Positions 22,703-31,301 of a stretch of DNA of 64,000 nt are shown here, piece after piece; positions within the stretch are counted from its first letter, which is position 1; each line of letters begins with the position of its first letter. The stretch is from DASRDR01 sp035550795 (GTDB lineage Bacteria > Methylomirabilota > Methylomirabilia > Rokubacteriales > DASRDR01). The notes under the pieces are model-generated. The model made no database searches. It saw only the letters and a program-made list of their open reading frames with translations, and had not been told where the DNA came from. Both the position numbers and the translations under genes were made by a program. Location: assembly GCA_035550795.1 (NCBI GenBank), contig DASZOL010000060.1, positions 16,297-80,296 on the forward strand, in the 5' to 3' direction.

Positions 22703-25372
22703 TCAATCCCCGAACCGGGCCACGACCTCGAGGTCCTCGGTGACCGGCGCGCGAAACACGGGCCCCGGCTCGTGTCGACCGTTCACCGTGAAGTGCCGGA
22801 AGGCGCCGCGCTGCTCCGGGGGGACCACGAGCTCGACCGCGCCGCCCACGAAGTAGTGACCCACGTACCACCGGCGGTGCGCGAACCCGTCGATCGTCAT
22901 GCCGCCCTCGCCCTGGACCTCGACCCGGACGACGCGCGGCGGGGGAAGGCCGAGCCCCTGCGCCAGTGACCGGCTGAGGAACGTGGGCCGCTCCTGGAAG
23001 AAGCGGATGATCTCGTCCGTCCGGTCGGGATCGCTTGGTCGACCGGCCGCCTGGCGCCGGGCCTCCCACCACTCCGTGGTGAGGACGTGATTCAGCGTTC
23101 GCTCCGCATGCCGCAGGTACTCCTGCCGGAACCGAGGATCGGTGTCGAGCAGGTGCATCACCAGCCGCACGGCCAGGTAGGCGCCTCGGCCCCGATGGCT
23201 GTCAACGATCTGCCGCTGCAGGGCGAGCGTGTCGTGCTCGGGCCCCTCCCGGATCGCGTGGTCGAGGTCCCAGCCGATCGGGTGAATCCGGGCCGGCGTC
23301 CGGTCGCGGTCGGCGGCGAAGTTGGCCTGCCAGACCTCGGTGGTGTGCCCGGTCGCGAGGAACAGGGCCGCAAAGTGGAGGGCGGCGAGCTCAGACAGAT
23401 CGATCAGCGGGGCCAGATCGGCCGCGGTGAAGGGGCCCCGGTCCATCCGGTGGGCGAGGGCATCGTAGGCCGCGGTCGTCCCACGCTTGGCGGCGAAGGT
23501 CTTTCCCTTGAGCAGGTCGAAGCGCGCGTGGCCCCAGCGGCTCTTCAGGAAGTCGTCGTCGACCGGCTCGATGAGGACCCGCGGACTCAGGGGCGCCCCG
23601 TTGACGGCCAGGAGGCCCCACCGGGTGATCGGCGCGACGCCCCCGGTCGAGGACACCACGTCATACGCCGGCACGTTCAGGTCGTCCTCGTCCACGATGA
23701 TGGATCGACCAGGCTCGGCGAGCTCGCGCCCGAAGACGTCGCGCGTGGGCCGGAAGGGCTCCCGCGTCCGGACATGAAGGCCGAACCCCGGGCCCACGGC
23801 CATCGTGAACCGCCTGACACGGGCCCGTCCGTCGAAGAGCAGTCCCTCTCGGTCCAGCGCGAGAAGATGAGCCGGCTTGATCCACTGCCGCCGCTCCCGT
23901 GCCCAGAATCGGCTGCGGGTGAGCCGGAAGGGGCCGAGGGCGGGAGAATCCGGGAGAATCTGCTGGCGACGCCAGCGATCGTTCGGCTCGATCCCGATGT
24001 CGGGGTCCCAGATCAAGCGGGGATCGAGCGCAAGCATCAGGGTGGGCACCGCCGGCGGCGGCCCAATCCAGAACTGCCGGCTCACGATCGGCGTCACGGG
24101 CGACCCACCCGAGTATCCGCGAAGGCGCAGCGCGATCGGCTGGCCCACTTGAAGAGGCCCCTCGACGCGGGGGGAGTGCGCCGTCGGCACCCCGCCATCG
24201 AGCGTGTAGCGCAGCTCCTCCACCCCGGCCGGGCGCTCAGGCGTGATCCGGAGGGGCGTGGGCGAGAGACTGGGATACCTCGCCAGATCCGGACCGGGGT
24301 GGAACTGCCGCCCGGCCGGCGTGGGCGTGCCCACCTGCCACGCCAGGGCTCCGGGCGCCCGCTGCAGCGTCAGGGTGGGCGGATGGTCCACGGCGGGAGC
24401 TTGGTCCCGGACGACCCCGGCAGCGTCGACGAGCAGCACGCCCTCACGACCGCGCCCGAGGCGGAATCCGGCATGGACGTGCCGCACGTAGCGATCGTCG
24501 GCCGACGGGTTGCGGACCCCGTCGGCCCGAACCAGGGCGACATGGATGATGTCCACCGTCCCCGCCCGCGCGGCGACGGTCACGCCTCGAAGGCCACGCC
24601 CGTGGAGATGGACGCCGCCCTCGGCCCCGATCATGAGATGTCGAGGGCCGCCCCCCGGCACGGTCACCGTCCTCGACGGCGACCCCTGAACGCGGACGCG
24701 TACCGTCCCCGACATGCCTTCGGCGCGCGCCTTCATCCAGAGCGTGTAGCTCCCTGTCCCGGGCACGGAGACGTCCACCTGCACCCGGCGCGCCCACCGC
24801 ATCGCCCAGGCGCCCCCTGGCAAGGCCGGATTGAAATCGCCCACGTAGTGATAGCGTCGAGCTTGCCGCGTCAGGCGAGTGTTGACCCGGCGGCCGGCTG
24901 CGCTGCCCACGCGGTCCTTGCCCGAGGCCCATACGATCAGGTAGGCCCTCGGACCGAGCGCCAACCGCGGCAGCACCCACCCCCGCCGCGGCCGACCGGT
25001 CTCGACCAGCCGCCAGCCGGCGAGCTGCACGGGCTGGTCGGACTGGTTGTAGAGCTCGACCCAGTCGGACGGCGCCAGGTCGTCGTCCAGCACCACATCG
25101 CGGTTCACGGCGGAGACCTCGCTGAGGATGACGGGCGAGGAGCCCGGGGCCGCGCCTCGAGGATGAGACCGCGCGCGAGTCCGCACGAGAGGCGGCGTCT
25201 CGCTCCTGGAGACGGCGCGCGTCGCGAGTCGGCTCACCGGCGGCGACAGCTGCCACGCGCCCTGGATCAGCACCGCGAGGGTGATGAGCGCGCCGCCCGC
25301 CCCGAGCCCGAGGATCCTGGCTCTCCGGACACCACGCCCCCGTCCGGATGCGCTGGCCGATGATCCGCCCAC
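22703..25372 (-). CDS. CotH-family protein with lamin-tail domain
   Basis: An 889-aa multi-domain envelope protein. After one N-terminal membrane helix (about residues 22-42) comes a lamin-tail (LTD) domain with ILSEVSAVN, DWVELYNQS and GWRLVE (about 85-175), then beta-rich modules including a CHB_HEX-like LRYTLDGGVPTAHSP (about 380). A CotH atypical-kinase domain follows (about 560-760) with HPIGWDLDHAIRE as its metal-binding Asp motif, and a small C-terminal beta domain ends it. CotH phosphorylates proteins in Bacillus spores; substrates here are unknown. GTG 25372 follows GGAGGAG and lies 34 bases after a predicted transcript start; ATG 25414 is an alternative but overlaps the -10. Confidence 0.8.
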   Translation of the reverse strand: MGGSSASASGRGRGVRRARILGLGAGGALITLAVLIQGAWQLSPPVSRLATRAVSRSETPPLVRTRARSHPRGAAPGSSPVILSEVSAVNRDVVLDDDLAPSDWVELYNQSDQPVQLAGWRLVETGRPRRGWVLPRLALGPRAYLIVWASGKDRVGSAAGRRVNTRLTRQARRYHYVGDFNPALPGGAWAMRWARRVQVDVSVPGTGSYTLWMKARAEGMSGTVRVRVQGSPSRTVTVPGGGPRHLMIGAEGGVHLHGRGLRGVTVAARAGTVDIIHVALVRADGVRNPSADDRYVRHVHAGFRLGRGREGVLLVDAAGVVRDQAPAVDHPPTLTLQRAPGALAWQVGTPTPAGRQFHPGPDLARYPSLSPTPLRITPERPAGVEELRYTLDGGVPTAHSPRVEGPLQVGQPIALRLRGYSGGSPVTPIVSRQFWIGPPPAVPTLMLALDPRLIWDPDIGIEPNDRWRRQQILPDSPALGPFRLTRSRFWARERRQWIKPAHLLALDREGLLFDGRARVRRFTMAVGPGFGLHVRTREPFRPTRDVFGRELAEPGRSIIVDEDDLNVPAYDVVSSTGGVAPITRWGLLAVNGAPLSPRVLIEPVDDDFLKSRWGHARFDLLKGKTFAAKRGTTAAYDALAHRMDRGPFTAADLAPLIDLSELAALHFAALFLATGHTTEVWQANFAADRDRTPARIHPIGWDLDHAIREGPEHDTLALQRQIVDSHRGRGAYLAVRLVMHLLDTDPRFRQEYLRHAERTLNHVLTTEWWEARRQAAGRPSDPDRTDEIIRFFQERPTFLSRSLAQGLGLPPPRVVRVEVQGEGGMTIDGFAHRRWYVGHYFVGGAVELVVPPEQRGAFRHFTVNGRHEPGPVFRAPVTEDLEVVARFGD

Positions 25373-25412
25373 CCGCTCCTCCGCCGCGGCGCGCCGGGCC
25401 GCCGGCTCGACC

Positions 25413-25418
25413 ATTCTA
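25413..25418 (-). promoter_or_regulatory. -10 hexamer of the CotH gene, next to the IS insertion
   Basis: On the minus strand TAGAAT spans 25418-25413, followed in about 40 bases by a good ribosome site and GTG 25372. A -35 would fall at about 25436-25442, exactly where the insertion sequence begins (25440). Confidence 0.4.
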
Positions 25419-25439
25419 GCGGACCGCGGCGCCGGTTAG

Positions 25440-25457
25440 CCCAACTTCCGCAGTTCG
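25440..25457. repeat. left terminal inverted repeat of the IS
   Basis: CCCAACTTCCGCAGTTCG, the exact reverse complement of 27411-27428; the TTAG target duplication abuts it on the left. Confidence 0.92.
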
Positions 25458-25496
25458 CGGGGGTCGAGGACGGAGAATCGGGCACTTACGGGGAAA

Positions 25497-25509
25497 GTCG
25501 CCACTACAC
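25497..25509. repeat. subterminal direct repeat of the IS, left copy
   Basis: GTCGCCACTACAC, identical and in the same orientation as 27319-27331. It may be a transposase-binding or regulatory site. Confidence 0.7.
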
Positions 25510-27273
25510 CGATGGGGTCTGAGCCAGGGAGGACGGGATCCGGAGGCGCTGGGGAAGGGTCAGCCCAAGGCGGTCCAGAAGGGACGCTTGGGCTGGGTCG
25601 GGACGGACGACGCACCGCAGGCGGAGTTCACGGCCGTCCGTGGTTGGGAGAATAATGTCCGCACTCTGGATGCGACGGAGTTCTTCCAGGATGGTCCGCG
25701 GGCTGTGGCCGAGCCCCGCGCGGCGTTGCCACTGTTGCAGGGTCTTCCAGAGGACGTACGCCAAGAAGCACACGAGGACATGGGCCTGCACGCGGTCGGC
25801 GCGCTGATGCCACACGGGCCGGATCCCCAGCTCGCTTTTCTGGATGCGAAAGGCGGCTTCCGCCTCGGTGAGCTGGATGTAGGTGCGCCAGAGGTCCTCG
25901 GGGCTCCAGTCAGCGATGTTCGAGCGCAGCACGTAACAGCCCTCGCTCCAGCGGGCCCAGTCGTCCCACTCGGGGCGGGCCATCCAGGTCAGCCGGAGCT
26001 TCGCCGGGCGGGTCGAATCGGCGACGAACTCGATCACGTACCGCCCGGCCGCGCGGGGGTTGCGTTCGAGCAAGCGCCCGACTTGCCGTTCCAGCCGGCT
26101 GCGGTCCAAGGGCCGGCGGGCTCGAGTGAGCCGCTGCGCCAGCTTGGTCAGCCCCTCCTCGATCCGCCGGCAGAAGCGCGCGTGCATGGCGTGCTCCTTC
26201 TCCCGGCGCTCGATCGAGCGGATCAGCACGAACGTTTCGCGGCCGTCCGGGCCGACGCACTGCTTGGCTTCGACACCGTTCCGGACTGTGTGCCAGTCCT
26301 GGGCGTCGGCGATCTGGCGCGCCCACTTCCGGAGCTCGCTCTTCGGCGTGCCAACCAGGTAGCGGCACTGCCGCTCGCGCAGCCACTCCAGGTTGTCCTC
26401 GCTGGTCATTCCCCGGTCCATGACCCAGATGCGCTGGGCCAGACCATAGCGGGCCTCCATGGTCTCCACGATCTCCTCGACCGTGGTCACATCGGTCCGG
26501 TTGCCGGGAAAGACCTCGTAGCCCACCGGCATCCCGTCCCGCGTGACGACGAGGGCCAGGCAGACCTGCTGGCAGTCCGGTCGGTGATCTCGACTGTAGC
26601 CGCGCTGGGCGAGGGGGTTCTGCGCCGCCAGCCCCTCGAAGTACACGCTGGTGACGTCGTAGAGGAGCAGGTCGTACTCGAGGGCGAAGAGCTCGCCGAG
26701 CCGGGTGACCAGGTGCTGTTCGAGGGCGATCTTGTGGGGCAAGAGGCGATCGAGGGCTCGGTACAAGCGATCGTCGTTCACGAGGGCCGGCGGCAGCGCC
26801 AGCAAATCCTCGAGCGCCGTGCGGCGGTACCAGTCCTCCGCGAGATGCAACTCACTGGACGGCTCGCACAGGCGGCCCAGGACCAGGACGGCGGCCATCG
26901 TGGCCCACGGCACCGCCTCGCGACCTTCGGGCAGCAGGTGGGCCAGGAGCTGATCCAGCCGCAAGGCGCGCCAGAGCGTCCACCCGAGCCAGACATCGCC
27001 AAAGGTCCGACCCCGTTCGAGCCGGATCCGGTTCAGCCGGACCGGAATGGTGTCCGCGGGGTCGTCGGGCGGCGTGAAGAGCTCCGGTTGCTCGAGCTCC
27101 CCGGTGATCGACCGGGCCAACGCGCGCGCTCGTGCGCGCCCGTGCGGGTCGAGCTCGCCGAGATGGGCGACCGTTTGCTGGACGACGCGCCGGCCGATCC
27201 GGACAGACCGGACCAACTGCCAGTAGGTGTGGGCTTTGCCGTCCTTCCGTCGCGTCGTGTGACGCAGATACAT
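25504..27273 (-). CDS. IS1634-family (IS4-like DDE) transposase
   Basis: A 589-aa cut-and-paste transposase. The DDE triad is readable as Asp206 in LLYDVTSVYFEG, Asp286 in WVMDRGMT, and Glu470/472 in the YIQLTEAEAAFR helix, the usual IS4-type Y-x2-L-x-E-x-E pattern. The basic N-terminus (YLRHTTRRKDGK) is likely the DNA-binding part, with the known IS1634 opening of repeated YWQLVRSVR strands. Length is normal for the family and there is no internal stop, so it is probably active. The start ATG at 27273 is 138 bases inside the right end of the element. Confidence 0.93.
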   Translation of the reverse strand: MYLRHTTRRKDGKAHTYWQLVRSVRIGRRVVQQTVAHLGELDPHGRARARALARSITGELEQPELFTPPDDPADTIPVRLNRIRLERGRTFGDVWLGWTLWRALRLDQLLAHLLPEGREAVPWATMAAVLVLGRLCEPSSELHLAEDWYRRTALEDLLALPPALVNDDRLYRALDRLLPHKIALEQHLVTRLGELFALEYDLLLYDVTSVYFEGLAAQNPLAQRGYSRDHRPDCQQVCLALVVTRDGMPVGYEVFPGNRTDVTTVEEIVETMEARYGLAQRIWVMDRGMTSEDNLEWLRERQCRYLVGTPKSELRKWARQIADAQDWHTVRNGVEAKQCVGPDGRETFVLIRSIERREKEHAMHARFCRRIEEGLTKLAQRLTRARRPLDRSRLERQVGRLLERNPRAAGRYVIEFVADSTRPAKLRLTWMARPEWDDWARWSEGCYVLRSNIADWSPEDLWRTYIQLTEAEAAFRIQKSELGIRPVWHQRADRVQAHVLVCFLAYVLWKTLQQWQRRAGLGHSPRTILEELRRIQSADIILPTTDGRELRLRCVVRPDPAQASLLDRLGLTLPQRLRIPSSLAQTPSV

Positions 27274-27318
27274 TGTCCAGCTTATCCGTCAGACGCACCT
27301 CCGAAGTCAATCAACTTG

Positions 27319-27331
27319 GTCGCCACTACAC
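27319..27331. repeat. subterminal direct repeat of the IS, right copy
   Basis: GTCGCCACTACAC, matching 25497-25509 in direct orientation, upstream of the transposase start where the IS promoter should lie. Confidence 0.7.
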
Positions 27332-27410
27332 GCCCTGTTCGCGACTCCCGGTTCGATGCCAGCTGGACATACGCACGGCGCGATCCCGCGGACCGCGCCG
27401 TTGGCCTACT

Positions 27411-27428
27411 CGAACTGCGGAAGTTGGG
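27411..27428. repeat. right terminal inverted repeat of the IS
   Basis: CGAACTGCGGAAGTTGGG, the exact complement of the left end, followed by the TTAG target duplication (27429-27432). Confidence 0.92.
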
Positions 27429-27505
27429 TTAGGCCCCGCTGTTGGAGGATCCGCGTTCCTCGAAGGGCTGACGCCGCGCCCGGCCGCCGGCGGCGGGCTA
27501 CGCGG

Positions 27506-28927
27506 CTACCGCACGGCGCCGCGGTTCCGCCACCACCCCTGCAGGAGCCCGTCGACGACTTCCGCCAGCTGGGTGAGCGTGCGGCACTCGCGGACGAGAT
27601 CGCAGTGAGGCGCGTAGAGCGGCATCACGGAGTCGCCCACGCCCCAGCCCCACTGCCCTTCGGGGTTGAGCCAGATGATCCCCTTCACGCGCTCGCGCAT
27701 GAGCCGGAGCGCCCAGGCCTGCGGATCGTTGTAGTTGTTCCGGGCGTCCCCCAGGATCAGGAGGGTCGTCTTCCGGTCGAGCCGGTCGAGCGACTCCCGG
27801 CAGAACCGCGCGAAAGCGTAGCCGAAGTCCGAGCGGCTGTGGTAGTCGACCGGGGCGTGGCCGAGCGCGTACTCGACGGCCCGCTCCACGGGAAGCGTCC
27901 GGAAGGACTCGGACACCTCCGCGATCTCCGAGACGAAGGCGAAGCTCTGAACCTTGGAGAAGCACTCCTGCAGGTTCCAGACGAGCTGGAGCATGAAGCG
28001 CGAGGCGTTCCGCACGGAGTCGGAGACGTCGCAGAGCGTGACCAGGCGCGGCTTCTCGCGACGCCGGCGGCGCCACCGGAGCTCGATGGGCACCCCGCCG
28101 TACGGGAGACTCGCGCGGAGCGTGCGGTGCATGTCGAGCTTGCCCTGCTGCTCGCGCCGCAGCCGGAGCGCGAGGGCGTCCTTGATCCGGCGCGCGAGGC
28201 GGGCGACCACCGCCTGCATCTGCGCGACCTCGTCGGCCGACAGCGTGAAGAGCGGCTTCTCCGCCAGCTGCTCGCGCCGGAGTCGCTCGGCCTGGCCGTG
28301 CCCTCGTCGGGCCAGCTCCCGCTCGACATGCTGTCGCACCAGGCGTCGGAATGCCTCGAGCCGGAGCTCCATGTAGGTACGGAGCCGTGCGAGCACGCCC
28401 GGGTCCATCCCCTGCGCCTCCGCGGCGCGGAGGAGGGCTTCCAGGTCCGCCTCGATCTCCTGCCACGGGAACTGGTCCCAGATCTTGCGGGTGAAGTAAC
28501 CGACCTGGAGGAAGTAGAAGAGGCGCTCGAGCCCGATGCCTCGCCCGCCCTGCCGGACCGCGAGCTCGAGCGAGGAGGCGTCCGAGAGCAGCAGCATCTC
28601 GGCGAGGGGATCGACGTCGAGCTCTCCCTCCTGCTCGAGCAGTCGCTCGAGGAGCGCCCGCGCCCACGGATCCTCGCGGCCGAGCGCCTTGGCCGCCTCC
28701 GCCCCGAGCCCCTTCAGGTCGAAGAAGTAGAGCTCGAAGATGCGCTCGAACGTTGGGAGGTCGCGTGTCTCCTTGACAAGCGTCGCGGCCAGGGCGTGGC
28801 GGAAGTCGTCGCGGTCCCGGAGGCCGACCGCCTCCGCCGCTTGGAGCGCGTCGAGCGCCTCGGTGGTCGAGACGCGCACCTCCGCCCGCCGGAGGTCGCC
28901 GATGAACTCGATGATCCGGTCGTCCAC
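27506..28927 (-). CDS. VWA domain-containing CoxE-like protein
   Basis: A 473-aa protein. The C-terminal half is a von Willebrand A domain with the metal-ion-dependent adhesion motif in LCDVSDSV (DxSxS) near residue 292, followed by ILGDARNNYND near 393. The N-terminal half is helical and highly charged. Such CoxE-type proteins work with a MoxR-type AAA+ ATPase as a chaperone pair that inserts metals into or matures large enzymes, as CoxD/CoxE do for CO dehydrogenase. The MoxR partner ends 20 bases upstream. No target enzyme gene is nearby; the IS lies 77 bases downstream. GTG start at 28927. Confidence 0.88.
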   Translation of the reverse strand: MDDRIIEFIGDLRRAEVRVSTTEALDALQAAEAVGLRDRDDFRHALAATLVKETRDLPTFERIFELYFFDLKGLGAEAAKALGREDPWARALLERLLEQEGELDVDPLAEMLLLSDASSLELAVRQGGRGIGLERLFYFLQVGYFTRKIWDQFPWQEIEADLEALLRAAEAQGMDPGVLARLRTYMELRLEAFRRLVRQHVERELARRGHGQAERLRREQLAEKPLFTLSADEVAQMQAVVARLARRIKDALALRLRREQQGKLDMHRTLRASLPYGGVPIELRWRRRRREKPRLVTLCDVSDSVRNASRFMLQLVWNLQECFSKVQSFAFVSEIAEVSESFRTLPVERAVEYALGHAPVDYHSRSDFGYAFARFCRESLDRLDRKTTLLILGDARNNYNDPQAWALRLMRERVKGIIWLNPEGQWGWGVGDSVMPLYAPHCDLVRECRTLTQLAEVVDGLLQGWWRNRGAVR

Positions 28928-28947
28928 CGCGAGAACCCGGCCGCGCC

Positions 28948-29859
28948 CTACGAGTCGGCCAGAACCTTGTCGAGGCTCGCCTTCACCCGCTCGAGGTCGC
29001 GCTCGTGCTTGACGACGAGCGTGAGGGTGGATTCGACGAGCGCCGGGTCGAGCCGGTCCGCGTTCAGGATCACCAGCGCCCGTGCCCAGTCGAGGCTCTC
29101 CGAGATCGAGGGCGCCTTCCGGAGCTCAAGGGCTCGGATCTTCTGCACGGCGCTCACAACCTGCCGGGCGAGCTGCTCCGACACCTCGGGCACCTTGAGC
29201 CGGATGATCGCCAGCTCCTCGCCGGCGCTCGGGAAGTCGATGAACAGGTGCAGGCACCGGCGCTTCAGGCCGTCGGTCAGCTCCCGAGCGTTGTTGGAGG
29301 TGAGCACCACGAGCGGGAGGTGGCGGGCCTTGATCGTGCCGAGCTCGGGCACCGAGACCTGCCAGTCGGACAGCACCTCGTGGAGGAAGGCCTCGAACTC
29401 GACCTCCGCCTTGTCGATCTCGTCCACGAGGAGCACGACGGGCTCGTCGGCCAGGATCGCCCCCAGCAGGGGACGCGGCGAGAGGAAGCGCCGCGAGAAG
29501 AAGGCGTCCTCCTGCCGGGCGATGCGGTCGACCGCGTCCGACAGGGACGGGGCGTCGGCGATCAGCTCGCCGATCCGCTCCCGCAGCATCTGCGTGTACA
29601 GGAGCTGCTTCGCGTACTTCCACTCGTAAAGGGCCTTGGCCTCGTCCAGCCCCTCGTAGCACTGGAGCCGCACCAGCGGCCGGCCGGCGGTCTCGGCCAG
29701 CACCTTGGCCAGCTCGGTTTTTCCGACCCCCGCCGGCCCCTCCACGAGGACCGGGCGGTTCATCCGGCTGGCGAGGTAGACGACGGTGGCGATGCGACGG
29801 CTGGCGATGTAGCGGCTCGCGCGGAACCGCTCCTGGACCTCCTCGACGGACGCGAACAT
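28948..29859 (-). CDS. MoxR-family AAA+ ATPase
   Basis: A 303-aa AAA+ chaperone-type ATPase. Walker A is GPAGVGKTELAK near residues 41-52, Walker B VVLLVDEIDKAE near 141-152, sensor-1 is in LTSNNARELTD near 187, and arginine-finger and sensor-2 regions follow. It is paired with the downstream VWA/CoxE-like gene (20-base gap), the standard two-gene MoxR-VWA arrangement, and the two products should act as a metal-dependent remodelling machine. ATG 29859 follows GAGGAGAAGG. The client protein is unknown. Confidence 0.92.
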   Translation of the reverse strand: MFASVEEVQERFRASRYIASRRIATVVYLASRMNRPVLVEGPAGVGKTELAKVLAETAGRPLVRLQCYEGLDEAKALYEWKYAKQLLYTQMLRERIGELIADAPSLSDAVDRIARQEDAFFSRRFLSPRPLLGAILADEPVVLLVDEIDKAEVEFEAFLHEVLSDWQVSVPELGTIKARHLPLVVLTSNNARELTDGLKRRCLHLFIDFPSAGEELAIIRLKVPEVSEQLARQVVSAVQKIRALELRKAPSISESLDWARALVILNADRLDPALVESTLTLVVKHERDLERVKASLDKVLADS

Positions 29860-29972
29860 GCCTTCTCCTCAGCTCCTGGGTCTTCGGGCCCCGGTCTGTC
29901 TGGTCGGCGGCAGCCCCGACGGGGTCGCCCTCATGCGCTCCCGGGGCTCCCGGCACGAGGCTCCATGATACC

Positions 29973-31214
29973 TCAGGGGCGCGGCTCGGGCAGTCGGAGC
30001 GCGACGGCCAGTCCGGCGAGCGGCAAGGCCGCGACCAGGTAGAGAGCCGCGTAGAGGCCCCAGCGGTCCGCAATCCAGCCAAGGAGCGTCACGCCGAGGC
30101 CGCCTGTGCCGATGGCCAGTCCCACGATCAGCCCGGCCGCCATGCCGAGGTGCCGCGGGAGGTACGCCTGCCCGAGCGCGACCGTGACCGAGAACGAGGA
30201 CACCAGGACGAATCCGACCGCGGCCAGCGTCGCCGCCGCGATCCAGCCCCCCGGACGCCAGAGAAAGAGGCCGATGAGCGGGGTCGAGAGGAGCAGGCTC
30301 AGGACGATGTAGCGGCGAGGCCCCCAGCGATCGGCGACCGGGCCACCCGCGAGGGTGCCCACGGCGCCCGCCCCGAGGAACAGGAAGAGGAGCGCCCCCA
30401 CGACGCGCATGTCCTGGCCGAGGACGTCGACGTACAGAAAGGGCACGTACGTCACGAGCCCGAGCTGCGTCCACGACCGGACCGTCACGACCCCGATCAG
30501 GAGGGCCATGGCCCCTCGCATGTCGCGGCCGCCTTCCCGTGTCACACGCGCCGTCACGCCCCTGGCCGGCGGCGCGATGAGCGTGGGCAGGACCGTCGCC
30601 AGCAACCCCGCGACCAGCAGGCCGGGCACCAGCAGCCCGAGGGTCCCCGGCAGGCCGAAGCGCGGAACGAGGAAGGTCACGGCCGGGGGCCCGAGGGCGA
30701 TGCCGATGTTCCCGCCGATCGAGAAGAGCGAGAGACCGGTGGCCTTGCGATCGCCGGCGACGCGGTTCGCCGTGCGGTAGCCCTCGGGATGGTAGGCGGC
30801 GACACCGAGGCCCGATATCACGACCACCGCGAGCAGGCCCCAGTAGGAGGGGACAATGCCCGCCAGCGAGACCCCGGTGGCGGCCAGGACCACCGCCCAC
30901 GGCAGGAGCCACCGACGCGTCGCGCGGTCCGCCAGATAGCCGAAGATGGGCTGGACCAGGGACGAGGTCATGCTCGCGACGAGCAAGATCGCGGCGGAGC
31001 TCGCATACGACAGACCGAAGGCGGTCTTCAGGAAGGGCAGGAGCGGCGCCAGGGCCCCCTGGTTCATGTCGACCACGAGATGCCCCAGAGCCAGCAGGGA
31101 GAGCACGCGAGTGTTTGGGCGCGCCCTGACCGCCCCGGCGCCGCCCACCGGCACCGTGTCGGCCACATCGGGCACGCGGCGCTCGATAGGCGGCGATCGC
31201 TTCACTCGCGCCAT
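29973..31214 (-). CDS. MFS transporter, fosmidomycin-resistance (FSR) type
   Basis: A 413-aa, 12-helix MFS exporter. After a cytosolic N-terminus, LALGHLVVDMNQGALAPLLPFLK and the loop GYLADRATRRW match the FSR subfamily, and AAYHPEG near residue 133 is its most typical motif. The second-half loop GPVADRWGPRR is intact. Family members export small drugs such as fosmidomycin. The start ATG 31214 follows CAGGAATGG; the frame is open about 125 bases further but without a ribosome site. It is divergent from the M48 protease gene. No resistance genes are nearby, so the natural substrate is open. Confidence 0.87.
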   Translation of the reverse strand: MARVKRSPPIERRVPDVADTVPVGGAGAVRARPNTRVLSLLALGHLVVDMNQGALAPLLPFLKTAFGLSYASSAAILLVASMTSSLVQPIFGYLADRATRRWLLPWAVVLAATGVSLAGIVPSYWGLLAVVVISGLGVAAYHPEGYRTANRVAGDRKATGLSLFSIGGNIGIALGPPAVTFLVPRFGLPGTLGLLVPGLLVAGLLATVLPTLIAPPARGVTARVTREGGRDMRGAMALLIGVVTVRSWTQLGLVTYVPFLYVDVLGQDMRVVGALLFLFLGAGAVGTLAGGPVADRWGPRRYIVLSLLLSTPLIGLFLWRPGGWIAAATLAAVGFVLVSSFSVTVALGQAYLPRHLGMAAGLIVGLAIGTGGLGVTLLGWIADRWGLYAALYLVAALPLAGLAVALRLPEPRP

Positions 31215-31265
31215 CGTACCATTCCTGGCGAGTCGCGAGGAGTGCCCGCCGCGCGCTGTCGCGGC

Positions 31266-31294
31266 TTGTGACCCTCCGGAACGCCGGTTACGCT
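31266..31294 (+). promoter_or_regulatory. promoter of the M48 protease gene, possible leaderless start
   Basis: TTGTGA (31266-31271), 17-base spacer, TACGCT (31289-31294); the ATG at 31302 is 7 bases later, where transcription itself should begin. Confidence 0.4.
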
Positions 31295-31301
31295 TCGAGA
31301 G

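Larger units (their letters stand above)
25440..27428. mobile_element. intact IS1634-like insertion sequence (1989 bp)
   Basis: The ends are perfect 18-bp terminal inverted repeats: CCCAACTTCCGCAGTTCG at 25440-25457 and its complement at 27411-27428. TTAG is duplicated directly outside each end (25436-25439 and 27429-27432), the footprint of transposition. One transposase gene fills the element. Inside the ends a 13-bp direct repeat (GTCGCCACTACAC) lies at 25497-25509 and 27319-27331. The complete ORF and perfect repeats point to a recent insertion. Confidence 0.9.
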
